Origin: Helopsaltes ochotensis
Taxonomy: Eukaryota > Chordata > Aves > Passeriformes > Locustellidae
Reading direction: 5' to 3'
DNA length: 64,000 bases
Assembly: GCA_013400155.1 (NCBI GenBank)
Contig: VXBM01000875.1
Coordinates: 301,539-365,538, forward strand
The translations under genes and the position numbers were made by a program. The notes under the pieces are model-generated. The model was not told the origin of the DNA. It saw only the letters and a program-made list of their open reading frames with translations, and did no database searches. Positions 25,351 to 37,075 of the stretch are shown in pieces; within the stretch, counting starts at the first letter, position 1; each line of letters opens with the position of its first letter.

Positions 25351-25965
25351 CACAGAATGATTTGGGTTGGAAAGGACTTTAAGGATCATCTCATTCCAGC
25401 TCTCCTTCTGTGGTCAGGGACATCTTCCACTAGAGCAGGTTGATCAGAGACCCTTCCAGCCCAGACTTGAACGTTTCCAGGGATGGGCCATCCACAACTT
25501 CTCTGGGCAGCCTGTTCCAGTGCCTTTCCACCCTCAAAAGAAAGCACGTCTTTCTCACATGGTAGCTTTAGGTTCCATTCCTCCTTATCATATCACTCAC
25601 TGCATTCCTGGCAAAAAGTCCCTCTCGATCTGTCTTGAAGTACCCTTTTGTACTGGAAGGCTGCTGAAAGGTTTTCCCAGAGCCTTCTCTTCTCCAAGCT
25701 GAACAGCCCCAGCTCTCAGTCTCCTTAGGAGAGGCCCCAGCTCTCTGATCATCTTCATGGCCCTTCTGTACACTTGTTCCGAAAGATCCACATCCATGTT
25801 ATTTTGGGGGGCCCAGAACTGGACACAGTACCCCATGTGGGGTCTCATGAGAGCAGAGAGGCAGAATCTCCTCCCTCGACCGGTTAGACATGCTTCTTTT
25901 GATGCAGCTCAGGATATGGCTGGCTTTCTGAACTGCAAGTGTACATTGCTGTATTGCACTCAAAA
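25351..25965 (-). mobile_element. CR1 LINE fragment with intact-looking 3' end
   Basis: Antisense CR1 from the terminus 'cacagaatgatttgggttgg', through 'gggacatcttccactagagcagg', 'ttccagggatgggccatcc' and 'ctctgggcagcctgttccag', to 'agccttctcttctccaagctgaacagcccc' and 'cccagaactggacacagtacc'. It is the best-preserved CR1 in the window and so probably the youngest. The encoded CR1 ORF2 tail is still partly open on the minus strand (25597-25848), with residues such as MGYCVQFWAPQ that belong to the CR1 polyprotein end. It is 5'-truncated. Confidence 0.93.
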
Positions 25966-27388
25966 AAAAATCACCTACAAAAAAAAATCCTATAAATTCC
26001 ACCTGTTTCCCTTGCATTATTTCAGTCAAAAAGTTCTCAAGGATAATTGAACAATATATTTAGTAATCCTGTAGTTTAGCTTTGAAAATATGAGTCAAGT
26101 TAGTCTACTGAAGATCTTCTTATAGACATGTGCCTCAGAATAGGCATGTGGCTTACTTTGTATGAGAGCAAAGGTGTTAAATCATGCTATTAACTAAAAT
26201 GTTATTTTTTGTCCTAAATTATTTTAATAATTATGTTTTAAGCTATTTGATACATTACTTCATCACTTCTGACTTTTCTAGAAGAGTTGTTCATCATGAG
26301 CAATTGTCCTACATTTTAGAACAAAACTGACTATGAAATTAGAAAATGAAAGCAACTTCTCCAGTATCTTGTATGTGCTTGAGATCACTTCCAATCTTCT
26401 CTCTGCCTGGATGCAATTTTGGCTGTTAGAAAAATGTACCTATTTCAAATGCACTCACATTACTAAATCAGCTGTGCTAATCACACTGCTGTATTTACAG
26501 CTCTACTATTTTAAAGCCAATTCTGAACTTATCAACAGTTATTTTAGCTACTTTTATAGTACTGAATAGTACTGAGACAAGAAGAAATATCCACAGAATC
26601 TCTTGAAAAATAATGAAGAAGTCTGCTGCTTCCTTATTAAAAAAAACCTAAAACAACCAAATTCCCTTTTATGTTAATATCTATTTATATAGATATTAAG
26701 ATATTTAATCAATATACTCACTACTATGTGATCATTAAAAGCTTACTTTTAGTGTGTTATAAAATGTATGACATGAGCTATTTTTCAATTTTTTCTCATG
26801 GGTTGTCATTAGTAATGCTTTTTTTGTTGTTTTTGCTGGTTCTTCTGGCTTATACATGATTTTGCCTTGGATCAGTATGAGGCCAACTAACACAGACTTA
26901 GCCTACTTACATTTCCTTCTTAAAATATTGGAAAACTCTTTTCCTTTTTTTTTTTCTAGACTTCTGAATTTTGAGATTGATTTGCAAAAATTATTAATTG
27001 ATAATAGAGATTAATTATTTAGAAGAATCCTCAAAAAACCCTCAAAAATTTCCTTAAGTAAAAGCTGCCCAATCCTGATAATTACTAAAATTTAAATTCG
27101 ACAACTGTCATCTAACATAGTTGTAACAGATGGAACAGAAAGAATTTTCTTGGCACACTAAATTAGAGTTATGTAATTTTGCTTCCAACAATAGCAACAT
27201 GTAGAAAGTGTACGTCTCTTATATCTTATCCAGACTGTTCTCTCTCTTTATTATTTTTTATTAAAATATTTCCCATGTGGCACTGTTAACATTTGTTTCA
27301 TTCTGGTACACTAGAATATTTTGTAGTATTGTCAGAAAGAGGGAGGTAAGCATTGAAATTCTTTTTTCCTTTTGATGAGTTTTTTTGT
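25966..27388. other. Unique AT-rich sequence
   Basis: No repeat family recognised. A strong acceptor-like tract ends at about 26960, followed by a short frame ending in TAA without a donor. It is not called as an exon. Confidence 0.45.
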
Positions 27389-27578
27389 TGTATGTGTAAA
27401 AGTGTTGCCAGCAGGGAGGCCACAGGGATTGTCCAATATTGGATTGGCTGGTTCCAGCCAGCCCCTACAGACCCACCACTGCACATCACTAATCCCATCA
27501 ACCAAACTGGTAGCACTTCTGCTAAAAGATATTTCAGAAAGGGCAGAACCATTGCACTGGTGGAGAGGTGAGGTGCAG

Positions 27579-27867
27579 TGTCACCTTGTTCTTCTCAAGT
27601 TTTTCTAAGCCTTCTGATGTTTACATTTCTGTAATGGAGTTTCTCATGCACTTAATGTAAATAATGATTGTTTTTCATTCTTTCATGGAGGAGGAGAGAA
27701 TTGATAGACTTTGTTTAACCAGTGTAGTTGGAGAGGTGGTAATTTCATCCTCCAATCCATGGTCACTTTTAGAATTCTATAAATGTTGAGGTTTTGTAAA
27801 TAAACTTCCCTTTGCCTTGGGCATCTCAGCTTGTGAGTGTGGTCCATTCCTGTGTCTTGTCTCAACA
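27579..27867 (+). mobile_element. Nested solo LTR (289 bases) of a second ERV family
   Basis: Runs from 'tgtcaccttgttcttctcaag' to 'gtcttgtctcaaca', with TG...CA ends. It shares long blocks with 46181-46467, such as 'ccttctgatgtt', 'catttctgtaatggagtttc', 'atggaggaggagaga' and 'ctccaatccatggtcac'. It has a TATA box (tataaa, 27778-27783) and an AATAAA signal (27799-27804), the expected order for an LTR promoter and polyadenylation region. It lies inside another LTR, so it inserted later. No internal retroviral region is present. Confidence 0.8.
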
Positions 27868-27939
27868 GTGGTGAGGCTGTGGAAGTGAGAAATTGTAGAG
27901 GGGATACCAAGGTCAAGGAGGTGGAAGAGGGAGAGAGGA

Positions 27940-28034
27940 AAAGAAGGAAGGAAGGAAGGAAGGAAGGAAGGAAGGAAGGAAGGAAGGAAGGAAGGAAGGA
28001 AGGAAGGAAGGAAGGAAGGAAGGAAGGAAGGAAT
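27940..28034. repeat. GGAA tetranucleotide microsatellite, about 23 copies
   Basis: Nearly perfect GGAA repeated over about 95 bases, preceded by an impure purine tract ('gtggaagagggagagaggaaaagaag'). The host LTR copy at 20807-21709 has a 'gaggaaggatgagg'-type purine stretch at the corresponding place, so the repeat probably expanded from LTR sequence. The minus-strand frame of repeated Leu-Pro-Ser-Phe is an artefact. Confidence 0.95.
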
Positions 28035-29781
28035 TGGAAGTGTATCAGGTCCTAGAGAAGTTATCTGCTGCAACTTGCAGAGGCCCCTACGCTGAAGAAG
28101 ATGGATATTTCCTGAAGGAACTTTGGCCCCTGGGAAGCCCACACTGCAGCAGATTTTGTCCTGAAGGACTAAAGTCTGTGGAGACGACCCATACCAGAGT
28201 GAGGCAAAAGTGTGAGGAGGAATTATCAGTAGAGAGAAGTCATTAGGTACTGACTGTAACCCTCTAACTCCCACTCCTGTTATATTGCTTACTGGGAACA
28301 TCCTGGAATTAGCAACAAAGGAACAAACTGAGCCTGGAGGCAGAAAGCTGCTGTTTTCATGTTTGTCTTGTCTGTCATTATGGAAATATATTGTAGTTCT
28401 CTATTAATAATTTTAGTCTATATTATTAATAAATTTAGTCTATTTTGTCTGAATCAGTCTTTGGTAAGTTCTCTCTTTTTCTTCTAAATATTTCTAATTT
28501 ATTTTCTTTTTCTATTTTCTCCCCTGTCTTGGTTGAGAGGGAGAGTGAGTGAGCAGGTGGGTGGGAGTTCAGCTGTTTCTCAAGATAAGCCCACCACAGC
28601 TATGTCATCTTGTGAAAATAGATCTATGTTATTTTTATGGTTGTATATACTTAATACATTCCTATATATACTGTAAATTAAAAAAATAATAAACTGTAAG
28701 TAAATTTGGGTAAAATGTGTTATGTATTTAAAATCTGAATTATGTGGAGTTAGTATTTTACTCTAAAACCTGTGCATGTTGGTTGCATAGATTTCAAGAT
28801 CTTGATTGAAGTAATAGCAGCATATGCTTTTTATTTTCCAATATCAGTGGAAAAATTAAATGTATTGAATTGAAAGGTGGAATTATTAAAATACAATTTT
28901 CAGAGAAAAGAAGACAACTCTAAAGTGCTTAAAGGTTAAGTTGTGAATACATTCTGAATAGTGTGAGATGCTAAAAATACGTAGACTCCTGCAAATAAAG
29001 AAGTGACTTAGAGGGGAATGAAGTGCTGTTTTTAATTCATGGTATCATAAACTTTGATCTTTGTTGTGTCAACGGAGTACAGAGTGTGGTTTCAAGCTGT
29101 CCTTTGTGAATTAGCACACAGTCAGTATGCCAAGCAAGAGTGAGTATTTCAGATAAAACTGGCTGAAATTTATGTACAATTTGTAAAAGGAATACCTTCT
29201 ATATTCAGAAGTTTTCAATACAGGCAAAAAGGAGAAGTAGTGGGGTTTTTCAATTATTGGTTTACATTTTCCTTACTTTAGGAAATTACTATGGAAGTCA
29301 TATCCTAAGTCATAACGTGACTCCCTGATGTTGCAGACATGTCTTAAAATACAGTTTCGAAATTAAGCAATCTCCATCTTTAAAGTGAATGAAATTTTTT
29401 CCCCGGTACCCCCACCTTTAATTGGAAACTTGTTTAGGATTTTCATCAACATTAAAGTAAAGGTTTCTGTGATTCAATAACATTTGAAGAAAATAGCGTC
29501 CTGACATACTGGGATCTTCAGATACATTACATGCAACTCTGCTCCTTTGTGTTAATTTAAAACACAGTAAGGAGTCTGTATTACTCTACCACAGTAATAG
29601 GAAAAATAGAAACTATAGTCACGAAGTTGAGTAAAAAATTAGCCCCTTTTAACTAGTCTTAAAGAATACTTTTCCTACATTTTTCATTTTAAAAGTGAGC
29701 TACGAAAGTGTAAGATTCTGAATAGCTGATAGACTGTAGGCCAATATCCCAATTTAAAGACATGAGAAATCAAAATCAGGT

Positions 29782-29801
29782 AATAAATAAATAAATAAAT
29801 A
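29782..29801. repeat. AATA microsatellite, five copies
   Basis: Five exact AATA units. Confidence 0.9.
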
Positions 29802-31710
29802 GGACTATGATGTTTATCTTCCAAATAAAACATAGATTAGCATGTGTATGATATAAATTTCAAATATTTATTTTCCTTACAGAAGATAAAGCATAGAATG
29901 TGAACTATATAAAAATGTAAACAAAAATAATGCAATTCCTATTCGTTAAATGAAAAAAAATATAATTAAATAGGAATTTTAAAATAGGGCTATATAAATT
30001 ACAATGAACATAAGACTTAGAAATAAAAGTATGAATTTCATAGTTTAAAAAAAATATTTAGATTTAGAGTAGGATGGACCTATCCAGAACTGACATTGAA
30101 AATTATGAAAAACTTAGAATTTAAGCTGCTAATTAACCTAGGAACTTAACCTAACAATTTGGGTGCAACTCCAATTTCGCACTGGATTAAATAGAAGTTT
30201 TAATAAGAAAAGGACAAAGACATAGCAGAACCATATAGTGCTGAGTAATTTAATAATATACAGTAAATGAATTACTTGTAAAAATGCTCCGTAAGACTCC
30301 ATGACTTGCTAAAAAGGTGGAACCATGGAAGAAAGGCAAATCATGAAATAGCACCCAGACACAGAATGCATCGTGACTGTAAAGGTTTCTGTTTAAAAGA
30401 CGAGGAAGGATCTGCACAATGCAAATGAAAGAGGAGGGGCAGAAAATAATGAGCAAGCCAAGACATTTGCAAGCTTGAGCAGTTGCAAGGGCCAAGTCTC
30501 TTCCTGCAGCCTGAAGGAATGAGCAGGAAAGGAGTTTCTCAAGTGTGTGTGTGTGTCTGCGTACTCAGATATAAATATATGTTCCCTATGATTTAAGGAA
30601 GAATTTAGTATTTGAATTTTGCAATTTGATCTTACTATATGCTAATCATAATGTAGATAACACACAAAGATTATCAATATCTAAGCAGATCTATAAGTTG
30701 ACACCTGTGATTTATTACTGAGTAGGGTTATTTGCAATGCTTCGGTTCTTTATAACTATATTAATAACTATTTTTTTAGTTTTGTCTACTCAGACAAAAC
30801 TATATATAGAGTTGAAGATACCTTGGAAGAAAATTTTGTCAAAAGAATTGGTAAAAGCATAAGGAAAATATTAGACATAGTTTTCAGTAATTTAAATTTC
30901 TAATATTTGATTTTTAAATGATGAAACATCCAATAACCCAAATGACCCTACACAAACATATACATGGAATAAATTACTTTAAATGAAAGCACAAAAATTA
31001 TTTGCTCAGCTGCTCTAGTGGCTGGAAGGTTAGGAACAAAAGCTATTATTGTTCAGTGTATTTTTTCACAGGAAATAGACAGTGGCAAACATACAGTAGT
31101 TCAACACATGAGATCAGAGACACAGTTTTTATAGTAAACCAAAACCAGATGTTAGAGGGACTCAAGACCTTTACAGAAATTATTACTTATGTTTGCCTTA
31201 GAAAGCAAAGAAAGTTTACAGAAAGTCATGTACTTGATTAAGAAAAAGACGGGTTACAAAAGCTATTCATTCAAGAAAAAATATTTATCCTACAGACTGT
31301 TTTATATATAGGAGTTAGCTATGTACATAGGATTTGAATTTTACTTTCATTTGGTTTTTGAATGAGCATGCTAACTTCATACTACTAAGCAACTTTAGAA
31401 ATAAAAGAGTTAAATATTTTTAAACTGAAGGACAGAAATTTTTCAGTAAGCCCTTGGAGTTTAAGTTGTATCATTAATGGATACAGAATTAGGCATTAAA
31501 GAAAATTTTTTGGAGAAAAAAAATGAATGTATGGTACTACATAGATAGTATATAGCTTTTCATGTAATATAGTCTTTCTCTAGTTTAATATCGATGATTT
31601 GATATCACTGGATGTTAACTGGTTTAATAAGAATTTGATGGAATGGTCAAAAATAAGGTCTCAGTGCTGCATTCCTGCAGGTTTCTTTCAAATAGGCACT
31701 TAATAGGAAG

Positions 31711-31747
<37 letters not shown>
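31711..31747. repeat. A37 homopolymer
   Basis: Thirty-seven consecutive A. There is no AATAAA-type signal close upstream and no recognisable retrocopy to the left, so I do not call it a retroposon tail. Confidence 0.95.
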
Positions 31748-31752
<5 letters not shown>

Positions 31753-34700
31753 ACCATAACATGTTAGACACCAAAGTTTATCTGCCATAGGGCATATATC
31801 TATGGGAAATGAAACATTACTTTCAGCACCCTCCCAAACTATTTGGCTTTTTTTTGCTTTTTCAGACCATCTTATGCAGACATTCAGCTAACTTTCCCTA
31901 GCAAATCTTTTATTTTCCAACAAGGATTTTGTCTTTATTTCTGTATTCTTTTTTTGCAAGGTTAGGTTTTAAAAATGGAGGTACTCAGCATAATTTTAGT
32001 CCTTTTTTAGTCCATTATGTCTAGAGCTTTAGAGTCTTGAAGTTCTGGAGCTGGGTAATCCTGCCATTTTGGAGACATGTCTGTAGGTAATATGTAATCA
32101 GTAATAGGAAGCATTGCAAGAGCCTCTAATATCAGAGAAGTTGTTGGAGGATGTAGTAACCATCACAGAGAAGTTTGTGCCACTTTTTTTTAACTCATAA
32201 CTTGAACTCTGTTAGTCTTTTTCAAAGCTTCACAGACATTAAATATATAATTTGAATGCATTACAAGTAAAATTACAATAATCTTAATAGACTACCAATA
32301 ATTAAATGAAATTATATGAATCATAATTCATATGAATATATAAAGAATATCTGTAAGCAATCAAAAAAATAACTTGAATCTCAGCTTTCTTGAAGGTTGC
32401 TTATTAGAACTTCGTCCTGTTAAATACTGTTAAATTCCAAGTGGAACTTCCTTGAGCAGAATTTGTGGAATTTGCTTTACCCACTTGCATACAACCGTGT
32501 GCAAGGTCTAGTAGAGAAAAGAAATGTCTTTGCATCTTCCCAAAAAAGTTTCAAGTATGCAGATTGAGTTTAAAGTGAAAATAAATATATAAGCCTGTGT
32601 AAAATTCAGATCTTAACAAAAACAGGAAAACAAGGACTAGACTCTACAAAACAGATCCAATAGACTACCTTTAGTCTCATATGGTTGTACTTCGACAGTA
32701 AGTACTATTGTTAACATTTTTTTCCTTTCTAATTAAATACTTCTATTGTGTAAATGTGCAAACACTATGGGCTTTTTAATGATACTAAATGCTTAAACCT
32801 TTGATGGTAACAAATTCACATTATATTCTAGTTTTTATTCTAGTTTTAAAAATTCTTACTAAATTTGCATAGGAAAAAATTATCATGAATTTCCATTTAG
32901 TAAAAGTTCATTTGTGGCATTCTGCTGTTTGGTCTTCAGTCTATACTATACATGATAAGGCAGCATACTCTAATGTACCTTATCTTATTATATAATTTTG
33001 AACTTGTTTTTCTGAACTGACTTTTTGAAAATTTCCTTGCAGTGATGGTCTACTTAAACATAGAAGTTGAAACTGAGAACATATATTTACAGTGATCTGG
33101 GAAGGTATTACTTGCATACAAAGGTGTGTATGATGGCACCTATTGCAAAATGTTCTTGGATCTACACATTTTCCTTCTTCTCTACATTGTTCTACTGTAA
33201 TGAATGAAATATATAGTGTTAGAATTCATGGGATGAGCTAATAATTTAATATTCTATTGGGATTTAATGGAAACATTGGACAGTTGTCTTTAAATGGTTT
33301 TGCAGGCATTTATGAAGGGTTCAGAAAAGGCTGATAGTGGAGGAAATGTTCTGAGCCAGGTGAACTGAGTATGTATCCAAATCTTTTGAGCTTGGTGTTG
33401 ATACAAATGAGCAATTTTAAGAAAAGAGAATTTTTTTCCGTCTGGCTTCTACAAGGAAGGTGTAAACATCACAGGTTAAGCTACAGTGATAAAGAATGTT
33501 TCTAACTGGCATCCTTGCTGATCATTTCCAAGAGATAAATGATCAAAGAAACTGGGTTACCCTCCTGTACCTAGAGATGACTCTTCCAGCTCAGGATTAA
33601 TGTAGTTTCATGATGATTGTTTTCTAACACAGCTATATAGAATTGCCATATGCTGCTTACTGTTACTTTTCATCTTATATTAGGGAAATAAATATATAAT
33701 AGACAACATTGAAGTAAAGATATTAAAAATTCTACCATCACTGTTATTGGAGTGGAGCAATAATTAATTTTATGGCTATTATGTTAAGTATGGAAAGTCT
33801 GCAAATGAGGTAATAAGGGTGTGTTACCGGAAGAATCCTTATAAGACATCCATAAAGCTCCAGGGTGATAATCAAAACACTTTGAAAACTAAATTTAACA
33901 ACAGTGAAATTCTCAAGATACTGCAATGTGAAAAAAAAGATGCAATCTTAACTAGTAAAATAAGGTATATTATCTGCATTAGAAGATAAAATGCCAGCAG
34001 GTGTAGTTCACAAGCTCATGTGTACTTTTGTCTGTTCAAGGATAAACCAAGATTAAGGGTAGTATTGCAGAAACTGTTCTCTTGAAAATAGATAGATTTG
34101 GTATATATTATTTATTTTGCCTCTACTAGCCAAAAGGATTGTAAGTGAGCATGAGGCAAACATTTTGGACATTTCCTTGTAATCCTTACATTATGTTGAT
34201 GATAACATAAACACTTAGGTTTTTGGGTTTTTTTAATGAGCAATCATATAATATTTTATATAATAATTTTCAAATTTTTGTAAGACTGGAAAAAGCATTG
34301 CCCTTATGCTTAAAACAATGAAAGTTTGCATAGCAAAACAACCTTGAATTTAGCTGTGTCAACACTTTGTAAATTCCAGTAAGTGGTAGATGCAGCTAAG
34401 GGTTAACGGGGTTGTACAGGAGTGAGGACAGCATCTGATGAGCAGTGGATGCAGAAACAGGAGATTTCTGCCTCCATTTCTTTCTTCTGCTTGACAATAG
34501 CATTAATGGAGTCACCCCAGCTCTCTTCCCTACCCTTCTATTATTTTCTTTGTTTCACAGGAATGATCCATGTTCTCATCCTTCTCCCATACTGCCCCAC
34601 ACTTTTGATAATAAAAGTCAGCCTTAACTACACTTCTGGGAAACCCAAGAAAACTCTTTTCATGTGTACTAGAAGGAAAAATAAAATCAAAAGAAAATTA

Positions 34701-37044
34701 CTTCTGTAATAGTTAATAGGGTTAGTTCAGTTAACATTGAAGGTATTCAAAATAAATATTTAATTTTATTTTTAAACAGTATGGGAAACAACACATAAAG
34801 TTAAAAAATGCTAATTTTTTATTATTTTACTGTGATGCTGTTTATATTTATAGTGTATTAAGAGGTGTAGTAGTGCATAAACATCAATTCAACTTTATAT
34901 TTCATAATATTGTAGCATAAAATAGAAAAGTCATTATCTCACAATAACGTGTTATTCTGTTTAATGGAATTGAAAGATTAATTGATATTGAGTTCTGCTG
35001 TTAAGGTATATCTTCTCATCTATAGATATCCATGTTCTATCTAAAAATAAAAATTAAAAATGCAAAACACTTGAGCTGATCATAAAAAGCAAAATAAATT
35101 ATTATAAAATTATATTTATAGGTCTTCTGCATATACACTCATCCACACATGTTATCCAGTTAAATATTTTTCCAATAGACACTGCACAAATCTCTCCAAG
35201 GCCTCTTTTGACTTTAACAAGTTTTAGATCAGTTCTGATAATGTCATATATCCTTAAAATCTTGCAGAAGTAACAGTCTCCACAAACAATTTTCTCACAT
35301 TACAGAAGCATGTTGTGCTGCATATGTTGGATAAATTTATCTTCTCTCATTCATATTAGTATTTAAAAAAATATATTAAATTCTACTAGCTTTGAGACGC
35401 TACACTTCTAGCTTTTTTAATAAATACCTATGCTTGGAAAGAACTGTACTTCAATAACCTATGTAAATATATTGCATATTATTAGACCTTAAAATTACAT
35501 GTTTGACAGATAGCACACGGGTTCTCAAGGGTATTATTGCAATCTGTGAAACTTATTAACTGTGATTTCATAGCCAGTGACAGAGGATAATAATAAAAAA
35601 ATCATCTGTTCTTTAAGTCCAAGCATTTGTCCATAGATAATAAAAAGTCGTAATTTCCATACATGACTGAGAAAAAAATAAGATTTGTCACTTTTATCTG
35701 GTTCCATCCATCTGATCAAAAAGACATAGTAAGCAAAAAACTTCTATATTTCAAATTTATAAATTTGGCATTCCACATAGTAATCTTTTTGGACTTGACT
35801 AAAAACCAGTTAAAATCCTGAAAGTGTAAAGTATGCCTGTAAGAAAAAAGCAAAGAAGAAAATCTGCAAACATTTTCAGTCAGAAACACAAGAGTTGGGG
35901 AGAATATACAGCAATACCAGATGCTCTTGGTTTAGACTCCTGGAAGTTGTGGATCCAAATAATTTTCCTAGACCATACATTTATTAATACATGCTGCTTT
36001 TCCCGCTAATGTGAACATATTTTATGCTCTTGTAGAAACTGCTGCTAGTTTAGATTTTTTGATTTTTCCTCCCCCCCCCAAGTCATTATAATGATGTCTG
36101 CTTCTTCAGTAATGTGGGAATTCCAGATGATTTTTCTTCCACTGACTGCAGTACTTCAGCAGCTTCTTATACCTGCTTATTTTTAGTGACCCAGCAGCTG
36201 AGCTATAATGGAAAAGTTAAGCAAAGAATCCATCCTGTGTCTTCCTGAAATAAACCAATGTTGACTGCCAAAAGTTCATTTATTTTTTAAAACATTTTGA
36301 GAATTATAACAAAGATTTGAATAAGTTTTTCTGGAATTAAATAACCATTCAGAATTACTCTCTCACAAATCAGAAGATGAGCTTTACTATTCTGTTCTCC
36401 ATAAGAGTTTATTGGTTCCTAGCCAAGGATGAGAGATTGGAGAAGTTGGTTTGAGTTTCTTGAGTGAAAATAAGGAATTAAATCTGTTTCTTGCAATGTA
36501 GAAGAATAATTTAAAAATTGGACAATAATTTGTTTAAAATACAAAAACATGAACAAATTAATGAAAAAAACCATGAATGGCAAAGTAGCTTTTCATGAAA
36601 TCATAGTTTGTGGTGTTGTAGCCCGTATACAAGAAAATTAAATCTATATTATAATGAATTCGGGAGGTTTTCTTAAAAGAGGCATCTCAACATGACCCAT
36701 CGTTTTATGACAGCATCAAGAACACATTTTGGCATGGAAAAATGGAAGGATTTATCATTTGAAAAATTGGTAAACAACAATTGATTAGCATGATTTTGGT
36801 TTCCCATCTGGTGGATCCAAAGTACTTCTGCAGCCAGGCAACAGTGTGGTAGTTTTCATTATGTTCCAAGAATAAGTAACATAGGAAATAAAATTTTAAT
36901 CTCTGACTTTTCAGTGAAGTCAGCTCGGATTCTCCAAAGCATTATCTTTTTTTTTTTCTTTTAGACAGTGCACTATAGTAATGTTAATACCTCTATGAAT
37001 GAGAAAATAATTAGCAAAGGCATAATAATCACTCTCAGGGTTTT

Positions 37045-37075
37045 AGTTTTTTGTTTTGTTTTGTTTTGTTTTTTC
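37045..37075. repeat. TTTTG-type simple repeat
   Basis: T-rich tract with four regularly spaced G residues, next to a strong pyrimidine tract upstream at about 36948-36964. Confidence 0.8.

Larger units (their letters stand above)
27389..28598 (+). mobile_element. Solo ERV LTR (same family as 20807-21709), interrupted by a second LTR and a microsatellite
   Basis: The left part (27389-27578) parallels the complement of the LTR at 20807-21709. For example 'cccatcaaccaaactggtag' followed by 'gatatttcagaaaggg' corresponds there to a block of 'accatcagaaaggctggtgg' and 'tattttagaaaggg'. The right part (28036-28598) has 'gcagcagattttgtcctgaagg', a TTTATT/AATAAA-type AT stretch, and the end 'ttctcccctgtcttggttgagaggg...ccaccaca'. 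Between them sit a different 289-base LTR and a GGAA repeat. Taking these out leaves a size close to the 0.9 kb of the other copy. The ends are TG...CA, but I found no clear target duplication. Confidence 0.7.

Noticed and set aside
27777..28301. 174-codon minus-strand open frame with repeated Leu-Pro-Ser-Phe
   Set aside because: It is the translation of the GGAA microsatellite and LTR sequence; no splice or conservation support.
20807..28598. A single provirus with the two LTRs as its ends
   Set aside because: The LTR copies are in opposite orientation and the DNA between them shows CR1 and unique sequence, not retroviral genes.
31073..31241. Strong acceptor followed by a 55-codon open frame
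   Set aside because: No donor, no poly(A) signal nearby and no recognisable protein; phase would not follow the 5772 exon directly.
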